Part shown: one piece after another, positions 1 to 12,060 of the stretch
Position numbering within the stretch: the stretch's first letter is position 1
Layout: the number at the start of each line of letters is the position of its first letter
Origin: Echinometra lucunter
Lineage: Eukaryota; Echinodermata; Echinoidea; Camarodonta; Echinometridae
DNA: 64,000 nt
Direction: 5' to 3'
Assembly: GCA_029962745.1 (NCBI GenBank)
Contig: CM057154.1
Coordinates: 25,915,808 to 25,979,807 of the forward strand
Translations under genes and position numbers: made by a program
Notes under the pieces: generated by a model
What the model saw: the letters and a program-made list of their open reading frames with translations, nothing else
Database searches by the model: none
Told to the model about the DNA's origin: nothing

Positions 1-1765
1 TAAAGTTTGAAGTCAGGAATAAGATTCTAAAAATCTAGGAAAATCGATCTCTATAGGAAAGTGGTTATTTTCAAGATGGCGTCAAAAATGGCCGTAGGTA
101 CCTAAAACTAGCTAGAATTCAGTATACATCCATCCAAGAGATGTAACTTTGGTTTCTATACCTAGGTTTTGGGTATCCAATAACGCATTAAAATATTTAC
201 AGAAGTCTTTTATTGAAGATGGCACCAAACGTACTGATCACTGGCCACAGGTCGCTACGGATTCATCTTGCAGTTGTCGGATTTTTGATATCTGAACTGC
301 TTGTTTGAGAATCTGAAAATGAATGGGAACTAATCAGTATGTGTTTTTAGTGACTGTACAAACCTGGGTCAAGATAACTCAATCAAAATGACTACCAAAG
401 GAAAAATCTGTTTTAGTGGTGTGGGTTTCAACTTGTATTACTACAATGTTTGGTAGCGAAAGACTTGTGTGCAGTCCACCATAGTTACCATTTTAATAAT
501 CTGTAGTCCAGTCATATAAATGAACATAATCTAGCCATAAATCAGCTTTAGAACAGGGAGGTGGAAGAAAGTTTGGATAATGTTAATAGGTGATATACAT
601 GATCTGAATGCACTTCATGAACAAATTTCTTTAATAGTCATGATAGTGCATTAACAGACAGCGGAATCTGTCATGCTGCATTAAATCGATCAATGAACCA
701 AAGGACCAATATAGCAATGACCACATGACCATACACTTTAATAATTTGTGCACTTCTAACAAACTTGGAATAAGGAAAGCAACGCTGAATCGATGCGATA
801 AGCCGATTCTTTAGGATACAATCTACAATAATGGGGCTGTTAAAGTTCTCAGTTAAGTTTTGCCAAGCTTAAACCTTTAATTTCCAAACTAATGAAATGA
901 TATTGTGAACGGTAACTGACTTGTCGTCATAAGACTACTTGAATGCCACCTTGGATGAAATGAATATCAAACTGGTGTCATCGACTTTATTACCCAACCC
1001 CCAGACAAATACCCACACACTCTAACAAAAGGTTGCCTAAAAATCATTGGGTTGGTTACCATAATGACATGATGAACAAACCAACTGTGGATTACAAATT
1101 TGTTTGTATGCATAGTGGGATTATTTTTTTAACCAACATAGTTCGGTTTATATAGTAAATGACCAGAAGATTTTAATCCAAATTTTTCAGAAAGTAAAAG
1201 ATACACAAACACCGACTCGTGGAACCAATAATTCATGACCGTTTTTGGATTACTTAGATCAGTAGCAAATCTCGGATTGTAAATGGCTGAGATTTGCTCA
1301 CCATTTTCATCTATGACTAACTTGTCAAATGAAACGATCCCCTTTCACTTATATTAATGCAAATTTTAGCGAATAATGTGATGGCAAAGTGGCAGTCATA
1401 TTGCATACCCGATTTGCAATTAAGTCTACCCAATACCTTTTGTAAGTGTTTGTAGTTTTGCATATTAGGGAATTCCCTGAGTCCTAAAAATAGAGAATGT
1501 GCTATTATGAGAAAAGCGGTCAGTTATCCATGCCATCTTTGATTTTCTGTTATTTTTTTGTTTGCTTACTACCAATGTGCATTCTAAGTGGTATAGATGA
1601 ATTATCTTGACCTTAACGGTACAGAGGATTCCATTTGCGAGTATTTAGACACGTAATGAAACTTACGAGGGTCGAACAGCTAGTATACAATACTGATCAT
1701 ATGTATGAAATATCATAGTCATAGGCTTTGCAGGGACCCTGGGCTTTGCATCCCTGATCCTGGTC
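1..1765. repeat. Block A, copy in contig 1 (non-coding)
   Basis: No gene is visible. The stretch matches 53500-55100 in the same orientation and, reverse-complemented, parts of 16100-16910, 30125-31330 and 35087-36540. Shared landmarks are the phrase ttgggtatccaataac near 168, the run through 'ttaataatttgtgcacttctaac' near 740, and the tail 'gctttgcagggaccct' near 1725 that abuts the foldback element. Open frames are short and not conserved between copies, so I read it as non-coding duplicated DNA. Its origin (old transposon or ordinary intergenic DNA) cannot be told from the sequence. Confidence 0.6.
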
Positions 1766-2475
1766 TACAGAAGCTTAAAAAGTGCAACGGAGAAGACGAG
1801 ATAATTTAGGCCAAGAAGACGAGAAGACGAGTTTGAAGACCAGATGAAAAGTTCCTGGAACTCGACAAATCGACTTGTTTAGCGTGTTTAGGACAAGAAG
1901 ACGAGACGACGAGTTCTTGGAACTTGGCAAGTTGACTTGTTTGGGACAAGGATACGAAATGACAAGTTCTTGGAACTTGGCAAGTTGACTTTTGGGGGGA
2001 GGAAAAGACAAGATGACAAGTTAAAAGACGAAATGACGAGTTATTGGAATTCGATGAGTTCCAGAATCTCTTCATCTCATCTCCTTGTCCTAAACAAGTT
2101 AACTTTTTGAGTTGTATAATAACTCGTCATCTCGTCTTTTCGTCCAATTAAAAGTTAACCTTGTCGAGTTGAATAACTCGTCATCTCGTCTTCTTGTCCC
2201 AAACAAGTCAACTTGCCGATTTCCAATAACTCGTGATCTTTTCATTCCCTGCTATACGAGTTGACATGTCGAGTTTCAATAACTCGTCATCTCGTCTTCT
2301 AGTCCTAAACAAGTCGACATGTCGAGTTTCAATAACTTGTCATCTCGTATTCTCTTCCAAAACAAGTCGATTTACCAAGTTCCAAGAACTCGTCATGTTG
2401 TCTTGTAACACGCCCTCTCGTCTTCTTGGCCTAAATTATCTCGCCATCTCGTTGGCACTATTAAGATTCCGCGCC
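1766..2475. mobile_element. Foldback element FB1 (about 53-bp subrepeats, inverted arms)
   Basis: The left arm is a tandem series of units of the form cgagttcttggaactcggcaagtcgacttgtttgggacaagaagacgagatga-like sequence; past about 2040 the same units run in reverse complement, giving two arms that can fold back. Each unit carries the palindrome CAAGTCGACTTG or a close variant. The ends are inverted: the left starts TACAGAAGCTTAAAAAGTGC, the right ends GCACTATTAAGATTCCG. No transposase is encoded; the open frames inside are repeat artefacts. The architecture resembles Drosophila FB-type elements, though family membership is unproven. Confidence 0.7.
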
Positions 2476-3829
2476 GCGGTCATTTTGGGCTACATCATAC
2501 AGTTTGAACGAACATCCTACCTACATGACCTAGTGAAGTACTTCAAACGTGACACTCTAATAGTATTCACTTTCAAATATTTTCCCGAAAATTGGCGACC
2601 ACCTTGGACATGTTGGACTCCATATGATTTTATGGCTTCCTAACCACCATCACACGTTCTAAGTGGTCTGAATAGTGCTCCACATCCCCAAAGCAGAGGT
2701 GTCGACACCAAAATTATATATCGAGGACGGGTATATTTTGGACACAATATTGGATTTCCAGGTTTCCTGACCACCATGAGAATATTTTAAGTGGTGTGAA
2801 TAGATTTCTAGACCCCCGACATAAGGCATAGACACTGAAAGTACATCTCTGTGATGGATATGTACTGATTTATAACTACTTTTAGGTACAGGTGGTCATC
2901 TTGGACGCCATCTTGAAATATCCACTTTCTGGAGGTCCGCTTTTCTTAGATATTTAGTGTGCCATTTCTGACGTCAAAATCCATCCAAACATTTGGCAAG
3001 CCTTTTGTTGCTTTTTTTTTTTGGGGGGGGGGGGCAGTCAATAACTATAATTAAAAACAGTGCAAGTAATCCGCAAAGAATTCATGCAAATTAAAAACGA
3101 AGAAAGGAAAACTACCAGTGAGAGTTATAAATTCCTTGTGCGATATAAGAAGAAAGTATTTTGCTGACATGCGTTCTAATATAAGAAATTTTATGAAAAG
3201 TCAAAATCCCAGAGATTATTGCAATATTATCAATGAAAATGACAAGGAATACAAGGGTTCTTACCACATATCAAAAAATTATTCCTATGACACTACACAT
3301 TTCTTCTGAAAGGGATCTAATTCTAATTCTAATTATTGTGATATTGGTGTAAACGATGAACTGAAACATCTGAACCGATACAGCAACTCAAACGTCTTGA
3401 AATAACAGGGCTCCGGGAGACGATACGATATTAAATGAATTGTTGAAGAATAGTTCTTAATCTCATTTGACAACAGTTAATGTATTAGTTTTTTGGTATG
3501 AATTTAGTTTTAGATATTTTTTAATCTGTTTTCATATGCAAATGAGTACGGTCAGTGCCTCACATCTTTTTGTTCATTTTGAATATTGAATTTTACAATA
3601 ATTGTATATCTTAGTAATGTCATTATCTAATAAGCTATGATAACATAACGTTGAATTCTCTCTGGAAATGATTTGCATGAAGTTTATTGTAAAAAGATAC
3701 TTCATGAAAAGAAGAGGAACATAAAAGTGACATTTTCTCTCGACTTCTTACTTAAATTGTTTTGTATAGAAGATTAGATTTGTTGTCTCTCTTCCCGTGC
3801 ATGCTTCTCTTTTCCCGTGCGTGTCTCAC
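2476..3829. repeat. Block X, contig 1 copy (Ig-flanking spacer)
   Basis: This spacer joins the foldback element to the Ig exon and recurs at 10418-12060 and 26020-27690 (reverse complement) and 62703-64000 (same orientation). It holds a 10+ G tract near 3021 and a decayed LINE fragment around 3060-3310. It lacks the SINE found in the copies at 10874 and 26472, so it preserves the empty SINE site near 3380. No host exon is recognised in it. Confidence 0.6.
3060..3310 (+). pseudogene. Decayed LINE ORF2 fragment (linker between endonuclease and RT)
   Basis: Translation gives a stretch around FADMRSNIRNFMKSQNP, then YCNIINENDKEYKGS. This arrangement (basic helix, then a W/Y-x-I-I-N motif) is typical of the linker between the endonuclease and reverse transcriptase domains of CR1/RTE-like LINEs. 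No catalytic motif is left and there are interruptions. Related fragments lie at about 11100-11420 and 26790-27060 on the minus strand and 63230-63540 on the plus strand. The assignment is by resemblance only. Confidence 0.4.
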
Positions 3830-4177
3830 CTTGTACAGAGACTATTGTGCTGTTTCGAAAGGCTATCCGCGTTCTGAAGTCATATACTGAACAGTGGTAT
3901 ATCCCTTCATCCTGCACTGTGACGTCTTTGATGACAAGTGAATAGTCGTCAGTGATATTGAATAAACCTGCCTCATAACCAGGCCCATCTCGTTCACCAA
4001 CCCTGAAGTGTTGGTCAAGAGATACAAGGAGCTCAGTTCCAGACGATAGGTGTCGTTTCCACTCAACTGAGGACGCTTTCCTTTGAATACGACAAGGTAG
4101 AATACCTCTAGTTCCAACTTCTATAGCAATATGTGGCTCTGTCTCAACAATCTGCTTAGCTATACCAAAGCCTTGAT
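3830..4177 (-). CDS. Immunoglobulin V-type domain exon (copy 1)
   Basis: A 348-bp exon on the minus strand, bounded by an acceptor (pyrimidine run then CAG, complement of 4178-4180) and a strong donor AAG|GTGAGA (GT at 3828-3829). It is open throughout, and both flanking introns are phase 1, the usual symmetry for exons that encode one Ig domain. The 116 residues show the Ig core: the first Cys in ILPCRI, the Trp in SVEWKR, and DEGIYHC with the second Cys. Two N-glycosylation sequons (NIT, NST) are present. The expected role is an extracellular recognition or adhesion domain of a membrane or secreted protein. No signal peptide, transmembrane or partner exon could be found, so gene identity is unknown. 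Compared with the copy at 10070 I count 16 non-synonymous and 5 synonymous differences, so it may be diversifying or simply drifting. Confidence 0.75.
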
Positions 4178-4939
4178 CTGTAAAAAGAAAAGTATACTTT
4201 CTATTAATTCGCAAAACAAAAATATCGTATAATACATAAGGTATAACTTACAGTTAATAACTCATATTACTGCCTTATACAAACAAATTTACAACTCATG
4301 ATGTTGGTGTGCTTGAGAGGACACCATTACATTCAGCTTCAGAGCATTTAAATAACCTGCCGGCAAACATTCCATCAGGAGAAAGCTTGGCAGCATATCA
4401 ACGTTTTCTGTCTCTAACTTAAATGCATCCCTTCCTTCTTCTTCTCGTCCAAACATTTTTTTAAAGTCCTCTATTTCATGATTTTGTCCATGTTATTTTA
4501 TAGTGTCGCTTTTCATATTATGATTTTCTTTTTGTTGTCTCTGTGTTTTTGTTTGTTTTCATTTTATTCATTAAATAGGTTTTCCCGCCCAATTTCGTCA
4601 TGATTGCATCCGATTTAACGATGCGATCATTCAATTTCGAGCGAATTTGAATAATCACCAGGATCAACAATCAAAAAGCTTAATAGTTCATTCAGTTTAA
4701 TTTTCTTAGTAGTCGGTTAGAAAGTCCTATTTAGCTAAAAACAGCGTAACCTAGAAAAGTTCTTTCCGTTGAATTTTTTTCATTGATTTAGGTTCCCATG
4801 TAGTTTATGAACATTTTCAGCTTGGTTGCCCAAACAGCAACCTGGCAACCTGGGGAATTTGCATAATTTGCACAAATCCGTATGCATGAGTATAGGATTT
4901 ACAGCCCAAAGACAACTTACACAGAACGTTCAAACTGAA

Positions 4940-5478
4940 AAACGTGCCAATTGTGTATGTGCGGTAATACGGAACTTTAATAGTTGTCAATCTTGTAAAT
5001 TCAACCTTTGATGAAACGAAACAACCTTATAAACACAATCAGATTTGGATGCACATCCATTTGTTAAAAATGCGAGAGCCCAAATATTTTCAAGTACTGA
5101 TATGTGGTCCTGTGCGTGAACGCTACTTAATTCCGGCTAGAATATGGCTGCAGAAAACTTTTCTTCTTCTTCTTTTTTTTTTGGGGGGGGGGATGGGCCT
5201 AAACGAAGCATATATACCGCTGTTAGTACCATTTTTAATGAATGTAAGACCAAGTTTTCAATCATTTGGATAACGAAGTTGACATTTCCTATATTTTCAG
5301 AACTAAACCCTGACCTGTAATTGCAAAAATCTGTTAAAACTCTATTCTACATCCCTACAAAACCCTTATTTATGGAAGTATGACACATCAGTGTACACCG
5401 TTTCATTTCAGCAAAGGTTGAATTCACAAGACTGACAACGCTATTAAAGTTCCGTATCACCGCACATACACACTTGTC
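4940..5478. repeat. Inverted repeat with roughly 75-bp arms
   Basis: Bases 4940-5018 (tgtatgtgcggtaatacgga onward) recur as the reverse complement at 5402-5478, enclosing about 385 bp that includes a poly-G tract near 5183. The corresponding place in the mirror copies (contigs 2 and 3) lacks this block, so it is probably a short inverted-repeat insertion. Exact ends and target duplication were not resolved. Confidence 0.5.
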
Positions 5479-5570
5479 TTTCAGTGTGTACCATTTCGCC
5501 AAAACTCGAAAAAGAAAACACCCCAAAATAAACTAATCAAAAACAAAACAGGAATTTGTCAGTAGGAAGT

Positions 5571-5608
5571 TCTTAAAGAGAGAGGGAGGGGGAGGGGGGG
5601 GGGGGGGA
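5571..5608. repeat. GA/poly-G microsatellite
   Basis: A gagagggaggggg-type tract running into a long G run, 1.4 kb upstream of Ig copy 1. It is the counterpart of the (CT)n tracts near 8237 and 23576 upstream of the other Ig exons. Confidence 0.85.
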
Positions 5609-6747
5609 GAAAGAAAGGGTGGTGCCGGAAGGGTTTGGAAGCTGTAGAGAAAGTTCCATTTTCGCTCCTTTTTCCCCCCTCAGATTCTGTTGGTCACTTA
5701 GAAATGATTACTGTTTACAGCAAGAAGGAAACTGGCATGAAATGTGTTGAAGAATAATATAGTCTCACAATTTTTGTTCTTGAAAGATACTTGTAGAAGA
5801 TTACATTGAATTCCACCTGCATAAGATCCGGTAACTTCTAGTACAAAAAGGCTATATACCCTGCCGTCGGGCCTTCTCCGCGGCTCCCCTCACAGTAAAA
5901 AATTCTTGTAGTAGAGTGGCATATCTCCGAAATGGGCAGAATTGTGCACTTATGTCTAAAAGCACCAAAGTTGGTGCAGTTTTTAAAGGATAATAAATAA
6001 ATATGGAAGCACTTTCAAAAATAACTTTATGGGGTAATTTTAAGGGAAATAACAATTTCAGATTCCACAGGAAGATAACTCGCTCACAAGTACCCCATTG
6101 TCAGCATAGGCCGTTGCAATCCAACGCAACAAAAGGGGCATCTGTTGGACGTAAACAAGGGTAGTGAGTGTTGGTACAGAAATCATTCTAGGCTAAAACC
6201 ATAAGTACGACTGGTGTTCATTTCGGTTGTTTATAAAAGCAGTTATATTTGCAGATAAAGGCATCCGTTTGAAGACTAATACGTGGATTAGAATGCTAGC
6301 AAATGATGTAAAGTAAAAGTGTACTTTTATGCATATTTTAAATCACCTGAGAAATAGCTTTTTAAAAGCATGTCAAACTTAGCCAAGCAACATCCTAGCC
6401 GGCAACGGAATCTCGTCTATTTTTTCCTTACCTTTCCCCCCCCCCCCAATTCCATCTAAAATGTGTACCAGATCGTTCAAATCCAATTCTAACAAAGCAA
6501 AAGCTCCTTTTTTTGGGGGGGGGGGGTACCTTTTTGCTGTGTTTAGTTGGAAACTATACTGTTATTCATGACACCTTGATAAGAATCTTATGAACTAGTT
6601 GTCAACTAAGAAGAGTCATTTTGCATAATGATAAGTGTTTTTGGAAAGGTAAGATGCTGAAGCCATGACAAGAATGTAAGCACAAATACACTGAAGTTGA
6701 AAGTGAATACTTTGAAATAAATTTCAAAGCTTCTTGGTCGACTGCTG

Positions 6748-7247
6748 NNNNNNNNNNNNNNNNNNNNNNNNNNNNNNNNNNNNNNNNNNNNNNNNNNNNN
6801 NNNNNNNNNNNNNNNNNNNNNNNNNNNNNNNNNNNNNNNNNNNNNNNNNNNNNNNNNNNNNNNNNNNNNNNNNNNNNNNNNNNNNNNNNNNNNNNNNNNN
6901 NNNNNNNNNNNNNNNNNNNNNNNNNNNNNNNNNNNNNNNNNNNNNNNNNNNNNNNNNNNNNNNNNNNNNNNNNNNNNNNNNNNNNNNNNNNNNNNNNNNN
7001 NNNNNNNNNNNNNNNNNNNNNNNNNNNNNNNNNNNNNNNNNNNNNNNNNNNNNNNNNNNNNNNNNNNNNNNNNNNNNNNNNNNNNNNNNNNNNNNNNNNN
7101 NNNNNNNNNNNNNNNNNNNNNNNNNNNNNNNNNNNNNNNNNNNNNNNNNNNNNNNNNNNNNNNNNNNNNNNNNNNNNNNNNNNNNNNNNNNNNNNNNNNN
7201 NNNNNNNNNNNNNNNNNNNNNNNNNNNNNNNNNNNNNNNNNNNNNNN
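6748..7247. other. Assembly gap (500 N)
   Basis: Exactly 500 N, the same length as the other two gaps, so a scaffolding placeholder of unknown true size. It sits at the centre of the first large palindrome: sequence ending near 6505 on the left and beginning near 7255 on the right are reverse complements. Confidence 0.99.
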
Positions 7248-8223
7248 TTGTCCATGTTATCAGCTTTTGTTTTGTTAGAATTAAAATTGAACGATCTGGT
7301 GCACTTTTGTGGTGAAATTGGGGGAAATCTCAATAAAAAGGAACATGGTTGCTTTTTCACGAATATGAATGACCAACATGACCAACGAGATTCCGTTGCC
7401 AGCTGGGATGTTGCTTGGCTAAAGTTTGAAATGCTTTAAAAAAGCTATTTCTCAGGTGATTAAAAATATGCATAAAAGTACTCTTTTACTTTACATCATT
7501 TGCTATCATTCTAATCCCCGTATTAGCCTTCAAACGAACGCCTTTACATAACTGTTTTTATAGACAACCGAATTTAACAACAGTCATACGGATTTCTGTA
7601 CCAACACCCACTGCCCTTGCTTTAATTCGTCCAACAAATACCCCTTTTGTTGCGTTGGATTGCAACGGCCTGTGCTAACCATGCTAACAATGGGGTATTT
7701 GAAGCATTACCGCAGTGTCCGAAGTGGTGGTGAACGAGTTATCTACCTGGAAAATCTGAAATTGCTATTTCCTTTGATATTACCCTATAAACTTATTTTT
7801 GAAAGTGCCTCCATATTTATTATCTTTAAGAACTTCACCAACTTTGGAGCCTTTAGACATAAGTGCACAATTCTGCCCAATTCGGAGATATGCCGCTTTA
7901 CTTCAAGATATGTTTACTGTGAGGGGAGCCGCGGAGAAGGCCCGACCGCAAGGTATATAGCCTTTTTTACTGGAAGTTACCGGATCTTATGAGGATGGAA
8001 TTTAATGTAATCTTTCACAAGTATCCTTCAACAACGGAAATTGTGAGACTATTATTTAACACATTTCATGCCATTTTCCATTTTGCTGTAAACACGGTTC
8101 GCTTTAATTATCCTCTGGCTGGGTTTCTCATTTCTAAGTGACCGACAGAATCTGAGGGAAAAAAGAGCGAAAATGGAAGTTTCTCTACAGCTTCCCAACC
8201 TTTCCGGCACCACCCCCTTCTTT

Positions 8224-8259
<36 letters not shown>

Positions 8260-10069
8260 TTAAGAGCTTGCTACTGACAAATTCCTGTTTTGTTTTTGAT
8301 TAGTTTGTTTTGGAGTGTTTTCTTTTTCGAGTTTTGGCGAAACGGTACACATTGAAAGACAAGTATGTAATTCAGGAACTCGATATATATGGATTTCAAA
8401 GTTTTCAGAGATCATGATACATTTTTAGTCCCTTCAGCTTGCGAGAAAAAAAAAAGGGATATCATTATAAAGAATGCACATTGAATTATGAATTACTACT
8501 TTCGCGAATTCTCTTCATTGTCCAGTCTTTTTGTGGTAAATTTGATTGCATTTTATTTCATATGTTAGATTTAAAAGCCTGCCATGAGCTGGAAGCTGCT
8601 TTCTAGCAAGGCCATGAATGATATTCAAACTTAATCATCCATGAATACGAAATAATATACAAAAGAATCACAAATATCATTATAAGAATTATATCATAGG
8701 TTTTCCCGCCAGATTTTATCAGAGTTGCATTCGAATTCATGAATAGACGTTTAAGTTCGTAGGATTTTCTCCAGCTCATTGCTTTAATAGTTCATTTTCA
8801 TTCTTTGAGCATTCATTTTCGTTCAATGTCATTCCTTTTAAATTTCATTTAATTCAGTTTAGAGAGAGTCATTCAATTCAACGATGCAAAGTTGTCATTC
8901 AATTTCGCGCCAGCTTGATACACGTTCAATTTGTCCCAAATACCAATTTCATTTAAAGGCACACACCTTCGCACTTTGAACTTTTGAATTCAATTAACAT
9001 GAAATATTATGTAGTTCATTGTTATTCTTACCGCATTTTTACGTTATATTCACCCATTTTCAATGTTATTAATTATGCAATTCCATTTTAATTTTCAAAG
9101 TTTCATTTTCAGGTTTATTCTGATTATCTTTTATATATTTGTTTTCTTTCTATTTTTTTCTTCCATTTTCAGTTTATTTCCTAACAGTATGGATATAAAA
9201 CTACATGCTTAACTGATGTTTTTGGGGGGTTTTTTTTAAGTGCTTTGATGAAGATTTGTCAGAGGAATGAGAAAATTCAGTATAAAGGTTCCATTTCAAG
9301 GTAGTTTGCATAATTTATTCAAACAGATCAAGAGTACAAAGAACATAAGCAGTAACGAAAAACACTGCCCAAATGCTTAATGCTTGCCTATTCGTGAATT
9401 TGAATTTCTTAACGTTCATCAGGGCGGTGCTGGTGCGAATTTGAATGCATTTTACGTGCATTTTTAATTTGAACGCGCTGTTTACACGTTCATTTGAGAA
9501 AAATCATGAAATCGCATGCTAAGAAAAATAAACTGAATGAAATATTTAGCTTTTTGATTGCTGATCCTGGTGATTATTCAAATTCGCTCTAAATCGAATG
9601 ATCGCATCGTTAAATCGGATGCAATCGTGACGAAATTGGGCGGGAAAACCTACTTAATGAATAAAATGAAAACAAACAAAAACACAGAGACAGCAAAAAA
9701 AAAATCATAATATGAAAAGCGACACTATAAAATAAAATGGACAAAATCATGAAATAGATGACTTTGAAAAAATGTTCGGACGAGAAGAAGAAGGAAGGGG
9801 TGCATTCAAGTTAGAGACAGAAAACGTTGAAATGCTGCCAAGCTTTCTCCTGATGGAATGTTTGCCGACAGGTTATTTAAGAGCTTTGAAGCTTAATGTA
9901 ATGGAGTCCTCCCAAGCACACCAACATTGGATTAAATGGTAAATTAAGTTGTAAATTTGTTTGTATAAGGCAGTAACAAAAGTTATTTACTATAAGTTAT
10001 CCCTTATCAATGTACTATGCGATATTTATGTTTTGCGAATCAATAGAAAGTATACTTTTCTTTTCACAG
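7248..10069. other. Upstream flank of Ig copy 2; no gene seen
   Basis: Non-coding flank conserved with 22800-25671 (direct) and 4178-6505 (inverted). It contains a recurrent GGGGAACG/TATATAGCC segment (7660-7992) whose frame is not conserved in the other copies, a (CT)n tract near 8237, and a segment at 9400-9660 with several ATCGCATCGTTAAATCGGATG-like words. No splice-bounded exon, promoter or RNA gene was recognised. Confidence 0.6.
8230..8261. repeat. (CT)n microsatellite after a C tract
   Basis: A C run followed by about 16 CT dinucleotides, 1.8 kb upstream of Ig copy 2; positional equivalent of 5571-5608 and 23576-23599. Confidence 0.9.
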
Positions 10070-10417
10070 ATCAAGGCTTTGGTATAGCTGAGCAGATTGT
10101 TGACACAGAGCCACATGTTGTTATAGAAGTGGGAACTAGAGGTATTCTACCATGTCGTATTCAAAGGAAAGCGTACTCAGTTGAGTGGAAACGACAGCTA
10201 TCGTCTGGAACTAAGCCCCTTGTATCTCTTGACCAACACTTCAAGGTTGGTGAACGAGATGGGCCTGGTTATGAGGCAGGTTTATTCAATATCACTGACA
10301 ACTATTCACTGGTCATCAAAGACGTCACAGTGCAGGATGAAGGGCTATACCTCTGTTCAGTCTCTGACTTCAGAACGGGGATAATCTTTCGAAACAGTAC
10401 AATAGTCTCTGTACAAG
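10070..10417 (+). CDS. Immunoglobulin V-type domain exon (copy 2)
   Basis: A 348-bp open exon. The acceptor is a pyrimidine run ending in ttttcacag at 10061-10069, and the donor is caag|gtgaga with GT at 10418-10419. Exon phase is 1-1, so its insertion or skipping keeps frame. The encoded 116 residues have the Ig disulphide pair (Cys in ILPCRI and in DEGLYLC), the core Trp (SVEWKRQ), the D-x-G-x-Y-x-C motif of V-type domains, and two N-glycosylation sequons. It is nearly identical to the copy at 25672 and more distant from 3830-4177. Extra codons upstream in the open frame (from 9961) are intron, because they precede the acceptor. It is probably one exon of a multi-exon surface or secreted receptor; no neighbouring exon is visible within 2.5 kb either side. 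A dead duplicate is possible, but nothing in the exon itself is broken. Confidence 0.8.
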
Positions 10418-12060
10418 GTGAGACACGCACAGGAAAAGGGAAGCACAGGAAGAGAGACAACAAATCTTATCTTCTATACATAACAATTTAAATAAGAAGT
10501 CGAGGGAAAATGTCACTTTTATGTTCCTCTTCTCTTCATGAAGTATCTTTTTAAATAAACTTCATGCAAATCATTTCCAGAGAGAATTCAACGTTATGTT
10601 ATCAAAGCTTATTAGATAATGACATTACTCAAATATACAATTATTGTAAATTCAATGTTCAAAATGATCAAAAAGATGTGAGGCATTGACGTTACTCATT
10701 TGCATAAAAAATACAGATAAACAATATCTAAAACTAAATTCATACTAAACAAGTAATACAGTAACTGTTGTCAAATGAGATCAAGAACTATTCTTCAATA
10801 ATTCATTTAATATCATATCGTCTCCAGGAGACCTGTTATTTCAAGACGTTTAAGTTGCTGTATCAATACAGATCTTTTTTTTTTTTTTTCTAAACACGTG
10901 CACATGTTGGTATCCATAATGCCTATAGCATTTTCATTTATTTGATGTACGATAAAAGAGCAATGTAGATAAAATGCCTTGCTCAAGGGGATAAGTGTCG
11001 TAGCTCGGGGATCGAACCCCCGACTTTCGCGTCTCCAGTCAAGCGCTTTAGACCACTCGACCACGGAACCTCCACCTCCAGATGTTTCAGTTCATCGATT
11101 CAATTCATTTTACACCACGATTTAGAATTAGATCCCTTTTAGAAGAAATATGTAGTGTTCATAGAAATCATATTTTGATATGTATGCGGTTAGAACACTT
11201 CTATTCCTGGTCATTTTCATTGATAATATTGCAAAAAATCTCTAGAATTTTGACTTTTCATGAAATTTCTTATATTAGAACGCATGTCAGCAAAATACTT
11301 TATTATTTTAGATAACACAAACTTTCTTAAACTGTTACTGGTAGTTTTCTTCTTCATTTTTAACTTGCATGAATTCTTTGCCGATTACTTGTACTGTTTT
11401 TAATAATACCAAGGTTTAGTTTTGGAAAGCGTCTTTCTTTTCTGAAATGCGATATAGTCTGGTCAACATGGGCTTTGACCGCCCCCAAAAAGTAACAAAA
11501 CGCTTGTCAAATGTTTGGGTGGATTTTGACGTCAGAAATGGCATACGAAACAACTAAGAAAAGCGGACCTCCAGAAAGTGGATATTTCAAGATAGCGTCC
11601 AAGATGACCGCCTGTCCCTGAAAGTAGTTATAAATCAGTACATATCCATCCCAGAGGTGTACTTTCAGTGTCTATGCCTTATGCCGGGGGTCTAGAAATC
11701 TATTCACACCACTTAACACACCACTTAAAATATGCTTATGCTGGTCAGGAAACCTAGAAATCCAATATTGTGTCCAAAATATACCCGTCCTCGATATATG
11801 ATTTTGGTGTCAACACCTCTGCTTTGGGGGTGTAGAGCTCTATTCAGATCACTTAGAACGTATGATGGTGGTTAGGAAGCCATGAAATCATATGGAGTGC
11901 AACTTGTCCAAGGTGGACGGCAGTATCTAGGGAAATGTCTGAAAGGGAATACTATATAGAGTATCACGTTCAAAGTACTTCACTTGGTAGGATGTTCGTT
12001 GATACGGGTAAAAGTATATAAAGTATCAAACTGTATGATGTAGTCCAAAATGACCACAGC
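10418..12060. repeat. Block X, contig 2 copy
   Basis: Spacer between Ig copy 2 and foldback FB2; reverse complement of 2476-3829 and direct match to 26020-27690. It carries the SINE at 10874-11078 and a decayed LINE linker fragment on the minus strand at about 11100-11420. No other gene is seen. Confidence 0.6.
10874..11078 (-). mobile_element. tRNA-derived SINE (full-length head)
   Basis: On the minus strand the head at 10996-11073 resembles a tRNA with an A box (TGGTCGAGTGG) and a B box (GGTTCGATCCC), followed by an unrelated body and a poly-A-like tail (T tract at 10875-10890). It is flanked by CAGAT at 10869-10873 and 11079-11083, a short target duplication. Block X in contigs 1 and 4 has the uninterrupted site, which confirms insertion. 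The missing acceptor stem and the tail make this a SINE, not a functional tRNA gene. Confidence 0.85.

Larger units (their letters stand above)
4178..6747. other. Upstream flank of Ig copy 1; no gene seen
   Basis: Non-coding flank that mirrors 7255-10069: 4430-4740 is the reverse complement of about 9530-9800, and 5480-6505 of about 7255-8340. The mirror match stops near 6505, about 240 bp short of the gap. It contains a 5571-5608 GA/G-rich tract and poly-C or poly-G runs near 5181, 6438 and 6515. The minus-strand frame at 5852-6055 overlaps the recurrent segment also seen near 7660 and 22980 and is not convincing as a gene. Confidence 0.6.

Noticed and set aside
6602..7360. Long frames across runs of N (also 18951-19607 and 44427-45239)
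   Set aside because: They consist of unknown bases and have no support.
7660..7992. Frame containing RSGGERVIYL, seen again near 22980 and inverted near 5950
   Set aside because: The frame is broken or shifted in the other copies although the DNA is conserved, so it is non-coding.
10996..11073. Possible tRNA gene (A and B boxes on the minus strand)
   Set aside because: No closed acceptor stem, and it continues into a SINE body and T tract with target duplications; the same unit recurs at 26590-26670.
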